From contig NZ_CP066776.1 in NCBI RefSeq assembly GCF_010681825.2, positions 1,178,001-1,242,000 of the forward strand: a stretch of DNA of 64,000 nt, written 5' to 3'. Below, piece by piece: positions 51,940-60,564 of the stretch (position 1 is the stretch's first letter; each line of letters opens with the position of its first letter). Source of the DNA: Sulfuriroseicoccus oceanibius (lineage in GTDB: Bacteria > Verrucomicrobiota > Verrucomicrobiia > Verrucomicrobiales > SLCJ01). The notes under the pieces are model-generated. The model ran no database searches, was not told the DNA's origin, and worked only from the letters and a program-made list of their open reading frames with translations. Made by a program: the position numbers and the translations under genes.

Positions 51940-52084
51940 GTGTGGTGCGGGACGGCATCGAGATGAGCCGATTACCGCCGCCGGAGGATTGGTGTCGATC
52001 GCGATGAGGATACCGATAGCGATAGCGGATGGCGCGCCGATGTTCTTATGCCTCTATTCCTTCCCAACACTTTCGCCGTCAGGA

Positions 52085-52115
52085 ACTGAAAACTACCAGC
52101 TGAAAACTAGCAAAC
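52085..52115 (-). repeat. Right heptamer repeat of the 1.3-kb block
   Basis: CTGAAAA, CTACCAG, CTGAAAA and CTAGCAA in register, followed by AC. The last two units equal the outer half of 26989-27016. It lies 6 bases beyond the priA stop codon. Confidence 0.85.
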
Positions 52116-52121
52116 TCTCTT

Positions 52122-54476
52122 CTACGTCACCTGATAGCAATCCACGTCGACGCCGAGGTAGACGTCATCGGGGACGGTGAAGGAGGCGAGGGTTTCGCGC
52201 AGTGGTTTGAGGATGTGGTTCGGGTTGGTGGCGCGGAGGAAGACGTGGTAGCGGAATTGTCCCTTCACGCGGGCGATGGCGGCGGGCAGAGGTTCGCCGA
52301 TCATGACGTTTTGCGGCAGCTTCGGTTTCAGTGTGGCGATCAGGTTCTGCAGCGTGAACTCGGCCATGTTCTCCTTGGTCGAGCGGGTCATGATGCCGAC
52401 CATCCGGGCGTAGGGCGGGTAGCCGAAGGCCTGGCGGAACTCGAGCTCCTGCGACGAATAGCCGTCGAAGTCGTGCTGGCGCGCGAACTGAATCGACGGA
52501 CTGTGCGGGCTGAAGGTCTGGACAATCACCTCACCGGACAAATCACCACGCCCCGCGCGGCCAGCCACCTGGGTCAGTAGTTGGAACACACGCTCGCCCG
52601 CACGGAAGTCGGGGATGTGCAGGCCGATGTCCGCGTTGAGGATCCCGACCAGCGTCACGTTTGGGAAGTGCAGCCCTTTGGCGATCATCTGGGTGCCAAT
52701 GACAATCTGTGTCTTGCCGGTTTTGAAGCGGTTGAGTGCTTCGACCAGGCGCTCCTTGCGGCGCATGGCATCGGCGTCGATGCGCTCGACGCTGGCTTTC
52801 GGGAAAACCTTGCTGATCACTTCCTCGACGCGTTGGGTTCCGAAGCCGTTGAACTTGATCCCGGGTTCGCGGCACTCAGGGCAGCGGGTGGGCGCGACTT
52901 GTTCGTACCCGCACATGTGGCAGATCAAGCGGTCGGCTGATTTGTGGAACGTGAGCGCGATGCTGCAGTGCTTGCATTCGCAGGTCGCGCCGCAGGCCAG
53001 GCACTGTAGCGACGGTGAGAACCCACGGCGGTTGAGGAAGAGAATGGTCTGCTCGCCGCGCTCGAGGCGCTTTTCCATCGCCTGTCGCAGCGGCTCCGAC
53101 AAAATCGTGACGTCCTTGCGTTTGGTCGCTTCGATCTTCATGTCGACCACCCGGATCAGCGGGAGCTGGCGGTCGTCGATGCGTGTCATCATGCGCAAGC
53201 CCTCGTACTTTCCTTTGCGCACGTTCTCCCAGCTTTCCAGCGACGGGGTGGCGCTGCCGAGCACCACGGCACAGCCGCAGATTTTTGCCCGCACGACCGC
53301 CACGTCACGGGCTTGGTAACGTGGTGGGTTGTCTTGTTTGTAGGAGTTCTCGTGCTCTTCATCGACGACGATGATGCCGAGGTCCGGCACCGGAGCGAAG
53401 ACCGCCGAGCGAGCGCCGACCACGATGCGTGCCCGGCCGCTGCGGATGCGTTGCCATTCGTCGAAGCGTTCGCCGTCGGAGAGGTGGCTGTGCAACACGG
53501 CAACGCCACCGGCCTGCTGGCTGAAGCGGCTTTTGAAGCGCTCGACGGTTTGTGGGGTGAGGGCAATTTCGGGTACCAGCACGATCGCGCCTTTGCCTTG
53601 GTCGATCGCGTGCTGGATGCTCTGCAGGTAGACTTCCGTTTTTCCGGACCCTGTCACACCGAGCAGCAAAATCGGCTTCGGGGCGTCGGCATCAATGGCG
53701 GTGTGGATTGCGGTGACGGCGGTTTGTTGGTCGCCGGTGAGTTCAAGCGCCGAGTCGCCGACGATGTCCGCATTGGCAAAGGGATCGCGCTCCACTTGTT
53801 CGGTCACGACTTCGAGCCAGCCCTTGGATTCCAGCGACCGAACCGATGTACGCACGTCGTTGCCGAGGTCGCTCGCAAGATCCGCCAGCGCGATCTTGTG
53901 GCCCGGTGCCTTGGCGAGTTTGGTCAGCACGGCGACTTGTTTGGGCGCACGTTTGCGCAGGGCCAGGCCCTCGTCGCTGTCGGCTTTCCACGGCTTTTTC
54001 ATCACCGCGGTCAGGCGTGTCTTTTCCTTGGTCTTTTCGTCGCGAATGTTCGACGGCAGCATCGTCTGCATCACCGATGCCATCGACGCGATGTAGTAGT
54101 CCGCCATCCACGACGCGAGTTTGAGCAGGTCGGGTGGCAGGCTCGGGCGTTCGTCGATGACGCGGGTGATGGGTTTCAACGCGCGCCGGACCTTGTCGTC
54201 GAGCGCCGCCACGCCACCCTCTCGTACTTCCACAATCGTACCGCGCAGGTTGCGGTTGCGTAGCGGCACCATCACGCGGCTGCCGAGGTGCGCGAGGTCC
54301 GCCATTGCGCCGGGCGCCAGGTAGTCGTAGGCCTGGTCGTTGGCGTTGTCTAACATGACTGACACCACCTTGCCGTCGATGGCAGGGGGCGCGGCATCAC
54401 CCGCGCTACCGCCGAACAAATCGTCGGAGGTCGCCGGGGCGTAAACGGGGGGGCGGAAGAATGGACTGCGGATCAC
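52122..54476 (-). CDS. priA: Primosomal protein N' (PriA helicase)
   Basis: About 784 residues, starting with GTG at 54476; a later ATG (residue 41) is possible but would trim the 3'-DNA-binding domain. Walker A is LLGVTGSGKTEVY, DEAH-box-like IVVDEEHENSYKQ follows, and VVLGSATPSLE, FLNRRGFSPSLQC and the QVAGRAGRGDLSGEVIVQ motif are present. Eight zinc-binding cysteines are seen between LQCLACGATCECKHC and CHMCGYEQVAPTRCPEC. PriA restarts stalled replication forks with DnaB. Its stop is 6 bases from the right heptamer repeat. Confidence 0.95.
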   Translation of the reverse strand: MIRSPFFRPPVYAPATSDDLFGGSAGDAAPPAIDGKVVSVMLDNANDQAYDYLAPGAMADLAHLGSRVMVPLRNRNLRGTIVEVREGGVAALDDKVRRALKPITRVIDERPSLPPDLLKLASWMADYYIASMASVMQTMLPSNIRDEKTKEKTRLTAVMKKPWKADSDEGLALRKRAPKQVAVLTKLAKAPGHKIALADLASDLGNDVRTSVRSLESKGWLEVVTEQVERDPFANADIVGDSALELTGDQQTAVTAIHTAIDADAPKPILLLGVTGSGKTEVYLQSIQHAIDQGKGAIVLVPEIALTPQTVERFKSRFSQQAGGVAVLHSHLSDGERFDEWQRIRSGRARIVVGARSAVFAPVPDLGIIVVDEEHENSYKQDNPPRYQARDVAVVRAKICGCAVVLGSATPSLESWENVRKGKYEGLRMMTRIDDRQLPLIRVVDMKIEATKRKDVTILSEPLRQAMEKRLERGEQTILFLNRRGFSPSLQCLACGATCECKHCSIALTFHKSADRLICHMCGYEQVAPTRCPECREPGIKFNGFGTQRVEEVISKVFPKASVERIDADAMRRKERLVEALNRFKTGKTQIVIGTQMIAKGLHFPNVTLVGILNADIGLHIPDFRAGERVFQLLTQVAGRAGRGDLSGEVIVQTFSPHSPSIQFARQHDFDGYSSQELEFRQAFGYPPYARMVGIMTRSTKENMAEFTLQNLIATLKPKLPQNVMIGEPLPAAIARVKGQFRYHVFLRATNPNHILKPLRETLASFTVPDDVYLGVDVDCYQVT

Positions 54477-54521
54477 AAACGAGCGGATCGGGGTGAAACC
54501 AATTGAACGGATGAATTGGTT

Positions 54522-55541
54522 CTATCCTGCCTGGGCCTGGCCACCGGACGCGCCGGTGATGGCGTCGATACGCTGCAACTGATCGTCGCTGAAGGCCGGG
54601 GAGTTCAGAGCCTCCAGGTTTCCGGCGAGTTGTTGCGGTGTGCGTGCTCCGATCAATGCGGACGTGACCTGCGGGCGCTGCAGCACCCAGGCGAGCGCCA
54701 TGGTGTTGAGTGGTTCGCCCCGTTCTTTGGCAATCTCTGCCAGCGCGCGGATTTTCTCCACGTTGTTCATCACCTGGTCGGTGGTGAGGAACCCGTCATC
54801 ACGTGCGGCACGGGATTCGCTCGGGATTCGGTCGAGGTACTTTTCGGTCAGCATGCCCTGCGCCAATGGCGAGAAGCAGATGCAGCCGAGACGTGTGTCG
54901 TCGATGGTTTGGGAGAGTTGGGTTTGTTCCGGCCAGCGGTTGAGCAGGTTGTAGATGTGCTGGTGGATGACCACCGGGATATGGCGCTCCCGCAGGATGC
55001 GCACGGCTTCGGCGGTGGCTTGGCCTTCGTACTTTGAGATGCCGGCGTAGAGCGCCTTTCCTTGTTCCACCGCAGTAGCGACCGCGCCGATGGTTTCCTC
55101 GAGCGGGGTGTCAGGATCCGGGCGGTGGGTGTAGAAAATGTCGACGTAATCGAGCTTCATCCGCTTGAGGCTCTGCTCGAGGCTGGCGAGCAGGTGCTTG
55201 CGGCTGCCGCCGTCGCCATACGGCCCGGGCCACATCAAGTGCCCGGCCTTGGTGGAAATCACCAGTTCATCGCGCAAGTCGCCGAAGTCCTGACGGAAGA
55301 GACGACCAAAAACCGTTTCCGCACTGCCCGGAGGCGGGCCGTAGTTGTTGGCCAAATCAAAGTGGGTGATCCCTGCGTCAAAGGCATCGCGCAGCATCTG
55401 GCGGGCGTCGAGATGGTCGTCGTTGGCGCCGAAGTTGTGCCAAAGCCCGAGGGACAGAGCGGGAAGTTGGAGGCCACTGTTGCCGCAGCGGCGGTATTCC
55501 ATGGTCTCGTAGCGGCCGGTGTTGGGATGGTAGTCGGACAT
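54522..55541 (-). CDS. Aldo-keto reductase, YghZ-like
   Basis: 339 residues. The start MSDYHPNTGRYETMEYRRCGNSGLQLPALSLGLWHNFG aligns well with E. coli YghZ (L-glyceraldehyde 3-phosphate reductase), so 55541 is chosen. The catalytic tetrad is visible: Asp in HFDLANNYG, Tyr in the same motif, Lys in ELVISTKAGH, His in DIFYTHRPDPDTPLEE. It binds NADPH and probably detoxifies aldehydes such as L-glyceraldehyde 3-phosphate or methylglyoxal. It is divergent from the SPFH pair and follows no operon partner. Confidence 0.9.
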   Translation of the reverse strand: MSDYHPNTGRYETMEYRRCGNSGLQLPALSLGLWHNFGANDDHLDARQMLRDAFDAGITHFDLANNYGPPPGSAETVFGRLFRQDFGDLRDELVISTKAGHLMWPGPYGDGGSRKHLLASLEQSLKRMKLDYVDIFYTHRPDPDTPLEETIGAVATAVEQGKALYAGISKYEGQATAEAVRILRERHIPVVIHQHIYNLLNRWPEQTQLSQTIDDTRLGCICFSPLAQGMLTEKYLDRIPSESRAARDDGFLTTDQVMNNVEKIRALAEIAKERGEPLNTMALAWVLQRPQVTSALIGARTPQQLAGNLEALNSPAFSDDQLQRIDAITGASGGQAQAG

Positions 55542-55783
55542 AGGTGCGTGGGCTCGGTTGCTCTGTCGAGACTACCCGCACCTGCCCCATCGTGGAACCC
55601 AGAATATCGAGGAATTCACAGATTCTCGGGAGGGGATGGAAGGGCGGTGCGCTCTATGACCGTCTCTTTTTGTTACAAGATTGCGGTATTCGCTAGATTC
55701 TTCTTGGCGTTGGGCTGGGCGGTTCTACACTCGCGCCGAAATCGACGCCTGCCGGGTGCGGGTGTCTCCTATTGAACCGTCTT

Positions 55784-56749
55784 ATGGAAATCGTATTGAT
55801 AGTGCTCGGCATGTTGGTTGCTGCCGGGATTGTGTTGGCGTTTGGGGTGTACACGATCGGGCCGACCCAGCGTGGTGTGTTGGCTTCGTTTGGTCGTGCG
55901 CAGCGGGTGGGGAACCAAAGGATTGGCGATGATCCGGAGCTTGGTGCGTTGCTCAGCGACGAGGAAAAAGCACGCTACGACTATCCGGTGATCCGCGTGA
56001 TCAAGCCGGGCGGGCCGTATTTCAAATGGCCTTGGCAGAAGCTGACCAAGGTGGACATGACCATCAAGACCACCGACATCACGTGGGATCCGGACATTGT
56101 CCAGGGATCGATCGAGTCGGTGACAAAGGACAACCTGACGGTGCAGATTTCCGGCCAGATCCGGTGGCGTCCGTGCGAACGCAACTTGTACGCCTATGTC
56201 TATGGCGTGAAGAACCCACCGGCGCACATCATGGGGTACTTCGTTTCCGTGCTGCGGGATCGTATTGCGACATTCAGCAACTCCGATGCCGAGCTCCCGA
56301 ATGGGGAAGTGGTCGAGGGGATTTCTATCAACGACCTGCGTAAGAACTTGTCGACGATCAACCAGTACATGGAGGAAAGCTGTGTGAAGACCGCAGCGCG
56401 CTATGGCATCGAGCTCGACGCCGCATTGATCACGACCATCGATCCGCCGTCCGAAGTGGATGAGGCATTGGCATCGATCAACACGACGAGTAACAACGTG
56501 GCTGCTGAGATTTCGCAGGCCAAGGCCGAGGCCGACCAGACCTTGAAGATGGCCGAGCAGGCGGTGCAGATCGCCGAGAACCGCGCCAACGCCGAAGCGG
56601 CTCCGTTGCTCGAGCTCTCCGAGACCTTGACCCAGATGTATCAAAACGGCGGGCGCCCGGCGCTCGATTCCTATTTGCGCAATGCGGCGGTGCCATTGCG
56701 CGAGAAGGCCAGCCAGACACTCATTTCCACCAACCCGAACAACGCCTAA
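55784..56749 (+). CDS. SPFH-domain (stomatin/prohibitin-type) membrane protein, first of a pair
   Basis: 321 residues from ATG 55784 (MEIVLIVLGMLVAAGIVLAFG, the membrane anchor). YTIGPTQRGVLASFGRAQRVG begins the SPFH domain; PVIRVIKPGGPYFKWPWQKLTKVDMTIKTTDITWDPDIVQ and TKDNLTVQISGQIRWRP follow. The C-terminal helical tail (EISQAKAEADQTLKMAEQAVQIAENRANAEAAP) would form the flotillin-like coiled coil. SPFH proteins form ring-like scaffolds in membranes. The second SPFH gene starts 13 bases after the stop. Confidence 0.86.
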   Translation: MEIVLIVLGMLVAAGIVLAFGVYTIGPTQRGVLASFGRAQRVGNQRIGDDPELGALLSDEEKARYDYPVIRVIKPGGPYFKWPWQKLTKVDMTIKTTDITWDPDIVQGSIESVTKDNLTVQISGQIRWRPCERNLYAYVYGVKNPPAHIMGYFVSVLRDRIATFSNSDAELPNGEVVEGISINDLRKNLSTINQYMEESCVKTAARYGIELDAALITTIDPPSEVDEALASINTTSNNVAAEISQAKAEADQTLKMAEQAVQIAENRANAEAAPLLELSETLTQMYQNGGRPALDSYLRNAAVPLREKASQTLISTNPNNA

Positions 56750-56762
56750 CCGAACCTAGATC

Positions 56763-57635
56763 ATGGCATATTTTATCATTGGCTTTCTGCTCGCATTGAT
56801 CGGGATTCCGCTCGTGTATCGTTTCGGAGGGATGCTGCAGTTGTGGCGCGTGATCCCGGAGAAGACCGTCCTGGTGTACACGCTTTTTGGCAAAGTGATC
56901 GGCGAACTCGACGAGGCCGGGATCAACTTTCCGTTCACCCGTTTCGGGCCGAAGGCGTTCCTCGTTCCGTTTTTCGGCAAGGTGTACAAGGTCTCGACGA
57001 ACATTCATCAGTACTATTTGCGCAACCAGTTGGTGAACTCGGAAGAGGGCGCGCCAATGGGTGTGGGGATTTGGTACGAATGCTATGTCAGCAACCCGAA
57101 GGCGTATTTGTTTGAGAACTCGGAGCCGGTGCGTTCGTTGTCGGCGAACGTTTCCACAGCGGTGATCAAGCAGTTGTCCAATTTGAAGCTGGATGTGTTG
57201 TTGGAGGACCGCGATGCGTTGTCTCGCATGGTGAGGTCGGAGGTTTCGCCGAAGTCGCAGCAGTGGGGCTTTACCTTGGGGTCGACGTACATCCGTAAAG
57301 TGGCATTCCGCGACCAGGGGATGATCAAGGAGATCGAGCGCAAGGTGGTCAACCGCTTGCGTCAGGTCACGGCGTCGATGCGCCAGGACGGTGAGAACCG
57401 CGTGGCGATCATCCGATCGAACGCGGAGAAAGAAGCGTCGCGTCGTTTGGGTAAAGCGCAGGCGGTGCGTCCGCAGATTGTGGGTGAAGCATTGTCCGAG
57501 ATTCGCGAGAATCCGGAAGTCGCCGAGGTGCTTTTTGATCTGCTAGATCTTCAGGCGACCCTCAAGAGCGAGGGTAAGATCATCCTCAACACCGGTGACC
57601 AGCACGGCGGGCCGGGGATGTTGGTGAATGTATGA
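56763..57635 (+). CDS. SPFH-domain membrane protein, second of a pair
   Basis: 290 residues, a paralogue of the preceding gene with a hydrophobic N-terminus ([20 protein letters not shown]). [35 protein letters not shown] is the SPFH start; the later part ([41 protein letters not shown]) is the coiled-coil arm. It is missing the long Ala-rich tail of its partner. Two adjacent SPFH genes suggest a hetero-oligomer, as with HflK and HflC, but these are not clear orthologues of either. The 532 bases after it are repetitive. Confidence 0.83.
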   Translation: MAYFIIGFLLALIGIPLVYRFGGMLQLWRVIPEKTVLVYTLFGKVIGELDEAGINFPFTRFGPKAFLVPFFGKVYKVSTNIHQYYLRNQLVNSEEGAPMGVGIWYECYVSNPKAYLFENSEPVRSLSANVSTAVIKQLSNLKLDVLLEDRDALSRMVRSEVSPKSQQWGFTLGSTYIRKVAFRDQGMIKEIERKVVNRLRQVTASMRQDGENRVAIIRSNAEKEASRRLGKAQAVRPQIVGEALSEIRENPEVAEVLFDLLDLQATLKSEGKIILNTGDQHGGPGMLVNV

Positions 57636-57919
57636 GAAGGGCGGGATGAGACGTCCCTTCCGGACGTGGATGCTGAGGTCATGCCAATCCCGGGATTCCG
57701 TCCCGGGCCGGTATGAGAGGTGCGTTCCGCACCGGAGTGTGGTGTTTCGCTTGGACGAAGGTGTGGTTAGGTTGGCTCTGGAGCGGGGCTTGTCCGGGTA
57801 AACCGCACCTGCGGCGCGAGGGAGAATGGGGGCGCATACCAGCGGATGAATCCGCTGGCTAGCCGGTAAGTCATCGCTCCGCGATGGGGGGCAACCTGAT
57901 GGTAGGTTGCGTTGATCGG
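57636..57919. repeat. Cluster of short palindromes
   Basis: No gene is seen. Perfect or near-perfect hairpins follow each other: CCCGGGA-TTCCG-TCCCGGG (57689-57707), GGTGCG-TTC-CGCACC (57719-57733), CCAGCGGATGAATCCGCTGG (57839-57858) and GCAACCT...AGGTTGC (57891-57910). They look like members of a REP-type family. Confidence 0.75.
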
Positions 57920-58071
57920 GTGAGAGCGTGAGAGCGTGAGAGCGTGGGAGCGTGGGAGCGTGGGAGCGTGGGAGCGTGGGAGCGTGGGAGCGTGGGAGCG
58001 TGGGAGCGTGGGAGCGTGGGAGCGTGGGAGCGTGGGAGCGTGGGAGCGTGGGAGCGTGGGAGCGTGGGAGC
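57920..58071. repeat. 8-bp tandem array, 19 copies
   Basis: Three copies of GTGAGAGC (57920-57943) are followed by sixteen copies of GTGGGAGC (57944-58071), without interruption. The period of 8 is not a multiple of 3. It is a microsatellite-like array, likely to vary in copy number. Confidence 0.97.
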
Positions 58072-58083
58072 GTGGTGTCGCGG

Positions 58084-58158
58084 AGCGACGGGTTACCGGT
58101 TAGCCGGAGGTTTCAACCTCCGGGGTAGTAGCCGGGAAGAGTTCGTCCCGAAGGGACG
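58084..58158. repeat. Palindromes next to the insertion sequence
   Basis: Hairpins CCGGAGGTT-TC-AACCTCCGG (58104-58123) and CGTCCC-GAA-GGGACG (58144-58158) continue the palindrome cluster. The insertion sequence lies at the end of the last hairpin. Confidence 0.7.
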
Positions 58159-58167
58159 GTTTATTGG

Positions 58168-59500
58168 TAGTGTGCCAAAGCTTCTGCAAAAAGGGTCATG
58201 ATGATTGATTAGGTTTTTAACAAAACAAGAACCCCTAATCGTCACACCATGACCCCACGACCAGATAAGACCACAACGCCGCAGTTGAAAAGTATTCTTG
58301 CCGAGCAGGAAGATTTTCTGAGGCCCTTGGTTCAGAAATTGATGCAGGAGATGCTCGAAGAAGAAATGAACGAGACACTCCAGGCGGTAAAATCAGAACG
58401 CAGCGACAGACGCCGAGGTTATCGCAGCGGCAGTTATCAACGCAGTCTCCTGACACGGGTAGGAAGGATCGAGCTGCGCGTCCCTCAAGATCGCGACGGA
58501 CTCTTCAGCACCGAGATCTTCGATCGCTATCAACGCAGCGAGAAGGCTTTGGTAAGCACCCTGATCGAAATGTACGTGCAGGGCGTCTCGACACGTAAAG
58601 TCGCGCAGATCACCGAGGAGCTCTGCGGTCACCGGGTCAGCGCCAGTGTGGTAAGCAGGCTGAACAAAACGTTGGACGAAGAGCTTGAGAACTTTGCCCG
58701 ACGCAAGCTCAACCACGCTTATCCTTACCTCATCCTGGATGCCCGCTACGAAAAGGTTCGAGAGAACGGCGTGGTGCGCAGCCAGGCTGTGTTGATCGCC
58801 ATTGGCATCAGTTGGGATGGCCGACGGGAGGTCCTTGCTACCGAGCTCGATCAAAGGGAAAGCGGAAGCAGCTGGAAGAACTTCCTACTTCAACTCAAGC
58901 AACGCGGACTGACGGGTGTTGAGTTCTGCGTGACTGATAACCATGCCGGCCTGCGACGAGCTATCAGCGAAGTGCTTCCCGAGGCGCTGTGGCAACGCTG
59001 CTACGTCCACTTCCTTCGCAACGCTCTTGATCATCTACCTCGCAAGCATGACGACGACTGCTGCACCGAGCTGCGCTGGATCTATGACCGTCGAGACATC
59101 AATGAAGCGCGTCAGGATCTGCGGGCATGGTTGGCGAAGTGGGGAGGCAAATACCACAAGCTCTGTGACTGGGTCGAAAGTGAGATCGAAGAAACGCTCA
59201 CCTTTTATCGACTTCCCAGAGAGCATCACAAGCATCTCAAAAGCACGAATATGCTCGAGCGACTCAATGAGGAGATTAAGCGTCGTACGCACATTATCCG
59301 AACCTTCCCCAACCAGGCTGCAGCCCAACGTTTAATCCGGGCTGTCACGCATCAAGTCCATGAGCAGTGGATCGATCAACACCGCTACCTGAACATGGAT
59401 CACCTCAAAGAAGCCCAAAAGCTCAGCCTTACTTCAAATCAAACGTCCGCAGCCTGATCATCATCCATCAAACCCTTTTTGCAGAACTTGACGTACATAA
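58168..59500 (+). mobile_element. IS256-family insertion sequence with 11-bp flanking direct repeat
   Basis: About 1333 bp, encoding one transposase. Near the ends are inverted repeats with a shared core TTCTGCAAAAAGGGT (58182-58196 and its complement at about 59471-59485). The outermost bases are less conserved. CGGTTTATTGG occurs directly at both sides (58157-58167 and 59501-59511) and is read as the target duplication, slightly longer than the 8-9 bp usual in this family. The element appears intact. Confidence 0.85.
58249..59457 (+). CDS. IS256-family transposase
   Basis: 402 residues, the usual length for the mutator-type IS256 family. The DDE residues are visible: Asp in YLILDARYEKV, Asp in VEFCVTDNHAGLRRA, and Glu in STNMLERLNEEIKRRTHIIRTFPN. 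The N-terminal region includes LAEQEDFLRPLVQKLMQEMLEEEMNETLQA and the RRGYRSGSYQRSLLT segment typical of the family. It catalyses cut-and-paste or circle-mediated transposition of its own element. No frameshift or truncation is seen, so it may be active. Confidence 0.95.
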   Translation: MTPRPDKTTTPQLKSILAEQEDFLRPLVQKLMQEMLEEEMNETLQAVKSERSDRRRGYRSGSYQRSLLTRVGRIELRVPQDRDGLFSTEIFDRYQRSEKALVSTLIEMYVQGVSTRKVAQITEELCGHRVSASVVSRLNKTLDEELENFARRKLNHAYPYLILDARYEKVRENGVVRSQAVLIAIGISWDGRREVLATELDQRESGSSWKNFLLQLKQRGLTGVEFCVTDNHAGLRRAISEVLPEALWQRCYVHFLRNALDHLPRKHDDDCCTELRWIYDRRDINEARQDLRAWLAKWGGKYHKLCDWVESEIEETLTFYRLPREHHKHLKSTNMLERLNEEIKRRTHIIRTFPNQAAAQRLIRAVTHQVHEQWIDQHRYLNMDHLKEAQKLSLTSNQTSAA

Positions 59501-59718
59501 CCGGTTTATTGGAATGCTGCTGGTTGAGTGGGGTGTGCTCTACTGTCATCGCATGTCCCTCAGCGTAGCATGGTGTACGGGGTGGAATAGGATCGCCTTT
59601 GGGAAGCGGGTGTGTGAGGCTGCTTGCCGGGCCAATTGAGCGAAGCGGTTGGCAGGCGCTCATGAGCGGTGCTCGGGGGATGGCGGCAAGGGCTCTTTGG
59701 TTGGAACTCGATAGACGC

Positions 59719-60060
59719 ATGGAATTTTCAGCAACAACCTGGCTGCAGCTTTTCTCCGCGGTCTCCTTTTTGGGGTTTGGCGTGGCTTGTCTCGTTTCCC
59801 AGCGCATGGTGGCGGAGTTCGAGCGCTATGGGATCCCACGTTTCCGGGCGTTGACCGGTGTGTTGCAGTTGCTGGGAGCGACTGGGCTATTGGTCGGATT
59901 GAAAGTGGTTTGGATCGGCGCGCTGGCGGCCTCCGGGTTGGGGGTGTTGATGCTGTTGGGCTTTGGGGTGCGCTTGATGATCCGCGACGGGTTTTGGCGA
60001 TCGCTGCCGGCGTTTCTGTACTGCGTGATGAACATTTATGTAGCGCTGCGGCTGTGGTGA
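59719..60060 (+). CDS. Small DoxX-like membrane protein
   Basis: 113 residues from ATG 59719. Four hydrophobic segments (WLQLFSAVSFLGFGVACLVS, FRALTGVLQLLGATGLLVGL, WIGALAASGLGVLMLLGFGV, SLPAFLYCVMNIYVAL) and the ALTGVLQLLGATGLLVG loop resemble the DoxX-like family. Function is unknown; some relatives are linked to thiosulfate or quinone metabolism. The 218 bases between the IS and this gene show nothing else. A second DoxX-like gene follows after 43 bases. Confidence 0.7.
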   Translation: MEFSATTWLQLFSAVSFLGFGVACLVSQRMVAEFERYGIPRFRALTGVLQLLGATGLLVGLKVVWIGALAASGLGVLMLLGFGVRLMIRDGFWRSLPAFLYCVMNIYVALRLW

Positions 60061-60103
60061 TCGTTTTGCATTGTAGGTCTGTTGAAATCAACCCCACGCC
60101 GCC

Positions 60104-60466
60104 ATGCTTACGCTTCAAGTTATTCTACAAGTTGTGATCGCCCTAGGAGTTCTCAATGTGTGGCTGGTTCGAGCGGGGAAGGCGACGCCTTGGCGGGGTG
60201 GCGGTGCCACGAATATGAAAGAGGAATTTGCGGTTTACGGGCTGTCGGAATCGGTGATGAAGGTGGTGGGTGGTTTGAAGATTCTGTTCGCGTTGATGTT
60301 GTTGGTTGGAATTTGGGTGCCGGTTTTGGTTCTTCCTGCGGCAGCCGGGATGGCGGTGTTGATGACGGGGGCTGTGATGATGCACGTCAAAGTGAAGGAC
60401 GCTCCGCAGAAGTCGCTGCCGGCATTCACGATGTTGGTGATGTCGGTGCTGGTGATTGTTTTGTAG
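60104..60466 (+). CDS. DoxX-like membrane protein
   Basis: 120 residues with four hydrophobic segments (LQVILQVVIALGVLNVWLV, VVGGLKILFALMLLVGIWVPVLVLPAAAGMAVLMTGAVMMH, LPAFTMLVMSVLVIVL). SVMKVVGGLKILFALMLLVGIW matches DoxX_2-type proteins. It lies in the same direction 43 bases after another small membrane protein of related layout, and the two may form a complex. Function is not known. Confidence 0.75.
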   Translation: MLTLQVILQVVIALGVLNVWLVRAGKATPWRGGGATNMKEEFAVYGLSESVMKVVGGLKILFALMLLVGIWVPVLVLPAAAGMAVLMTGAVMMHVKVKDAPQKSLPAFTMLVMSVLVIVL

Positions 60467-60564
60467 CGAGTCGCTAGTGATTTGAGAGAGGGCAGCCGGG
60501 GGGGGCGTAAGCTGCGCTTGCGCTCGGTTGCACGGAAACTGGAAGTGCTGACGCTGAGAGCGAG

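Larger units (their letters stand above)
50812..52115. mobile_element. 1.3-kb repeat block bounded by heptamer inverted repeats
   Basis: The left end (50812-50840) reads TTGCTAG, T, TTGCTAG, TGTTCAG, TTTTCAG. The right end (52085-52115) has CTGAAAA, CTACCAG, CTGAAAA, CTAGCAA. These are imperfect inverted repeats of the same heptamer type that flanks the four-helix-bundle cassette at 26.5 kb. Inside are four tandem ~250-bp repeats and no protein gene that I can support. It fills the whole gap between the PAP2 and priA genes. It looks like a non-autonomous relative of the 500-bp cassette. Confidence 0.5.

Noticed and set aside
50823-51958. Repeated Arg/Pro-rich peptides in the tandem repeats (for example frames starting MPPSASRSAPRTAG)
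   Set aside because: They arise from the 250-bp DNA repeat, lie on both strands in several frames, and lack ribosome sites; the conserved features are palindromes.
57944-58201. Repetitive frame reading GAWERGSV units
   Set aside because: It is the translation of the 8-bp microsatellite and continues into palindromes with no coding character.
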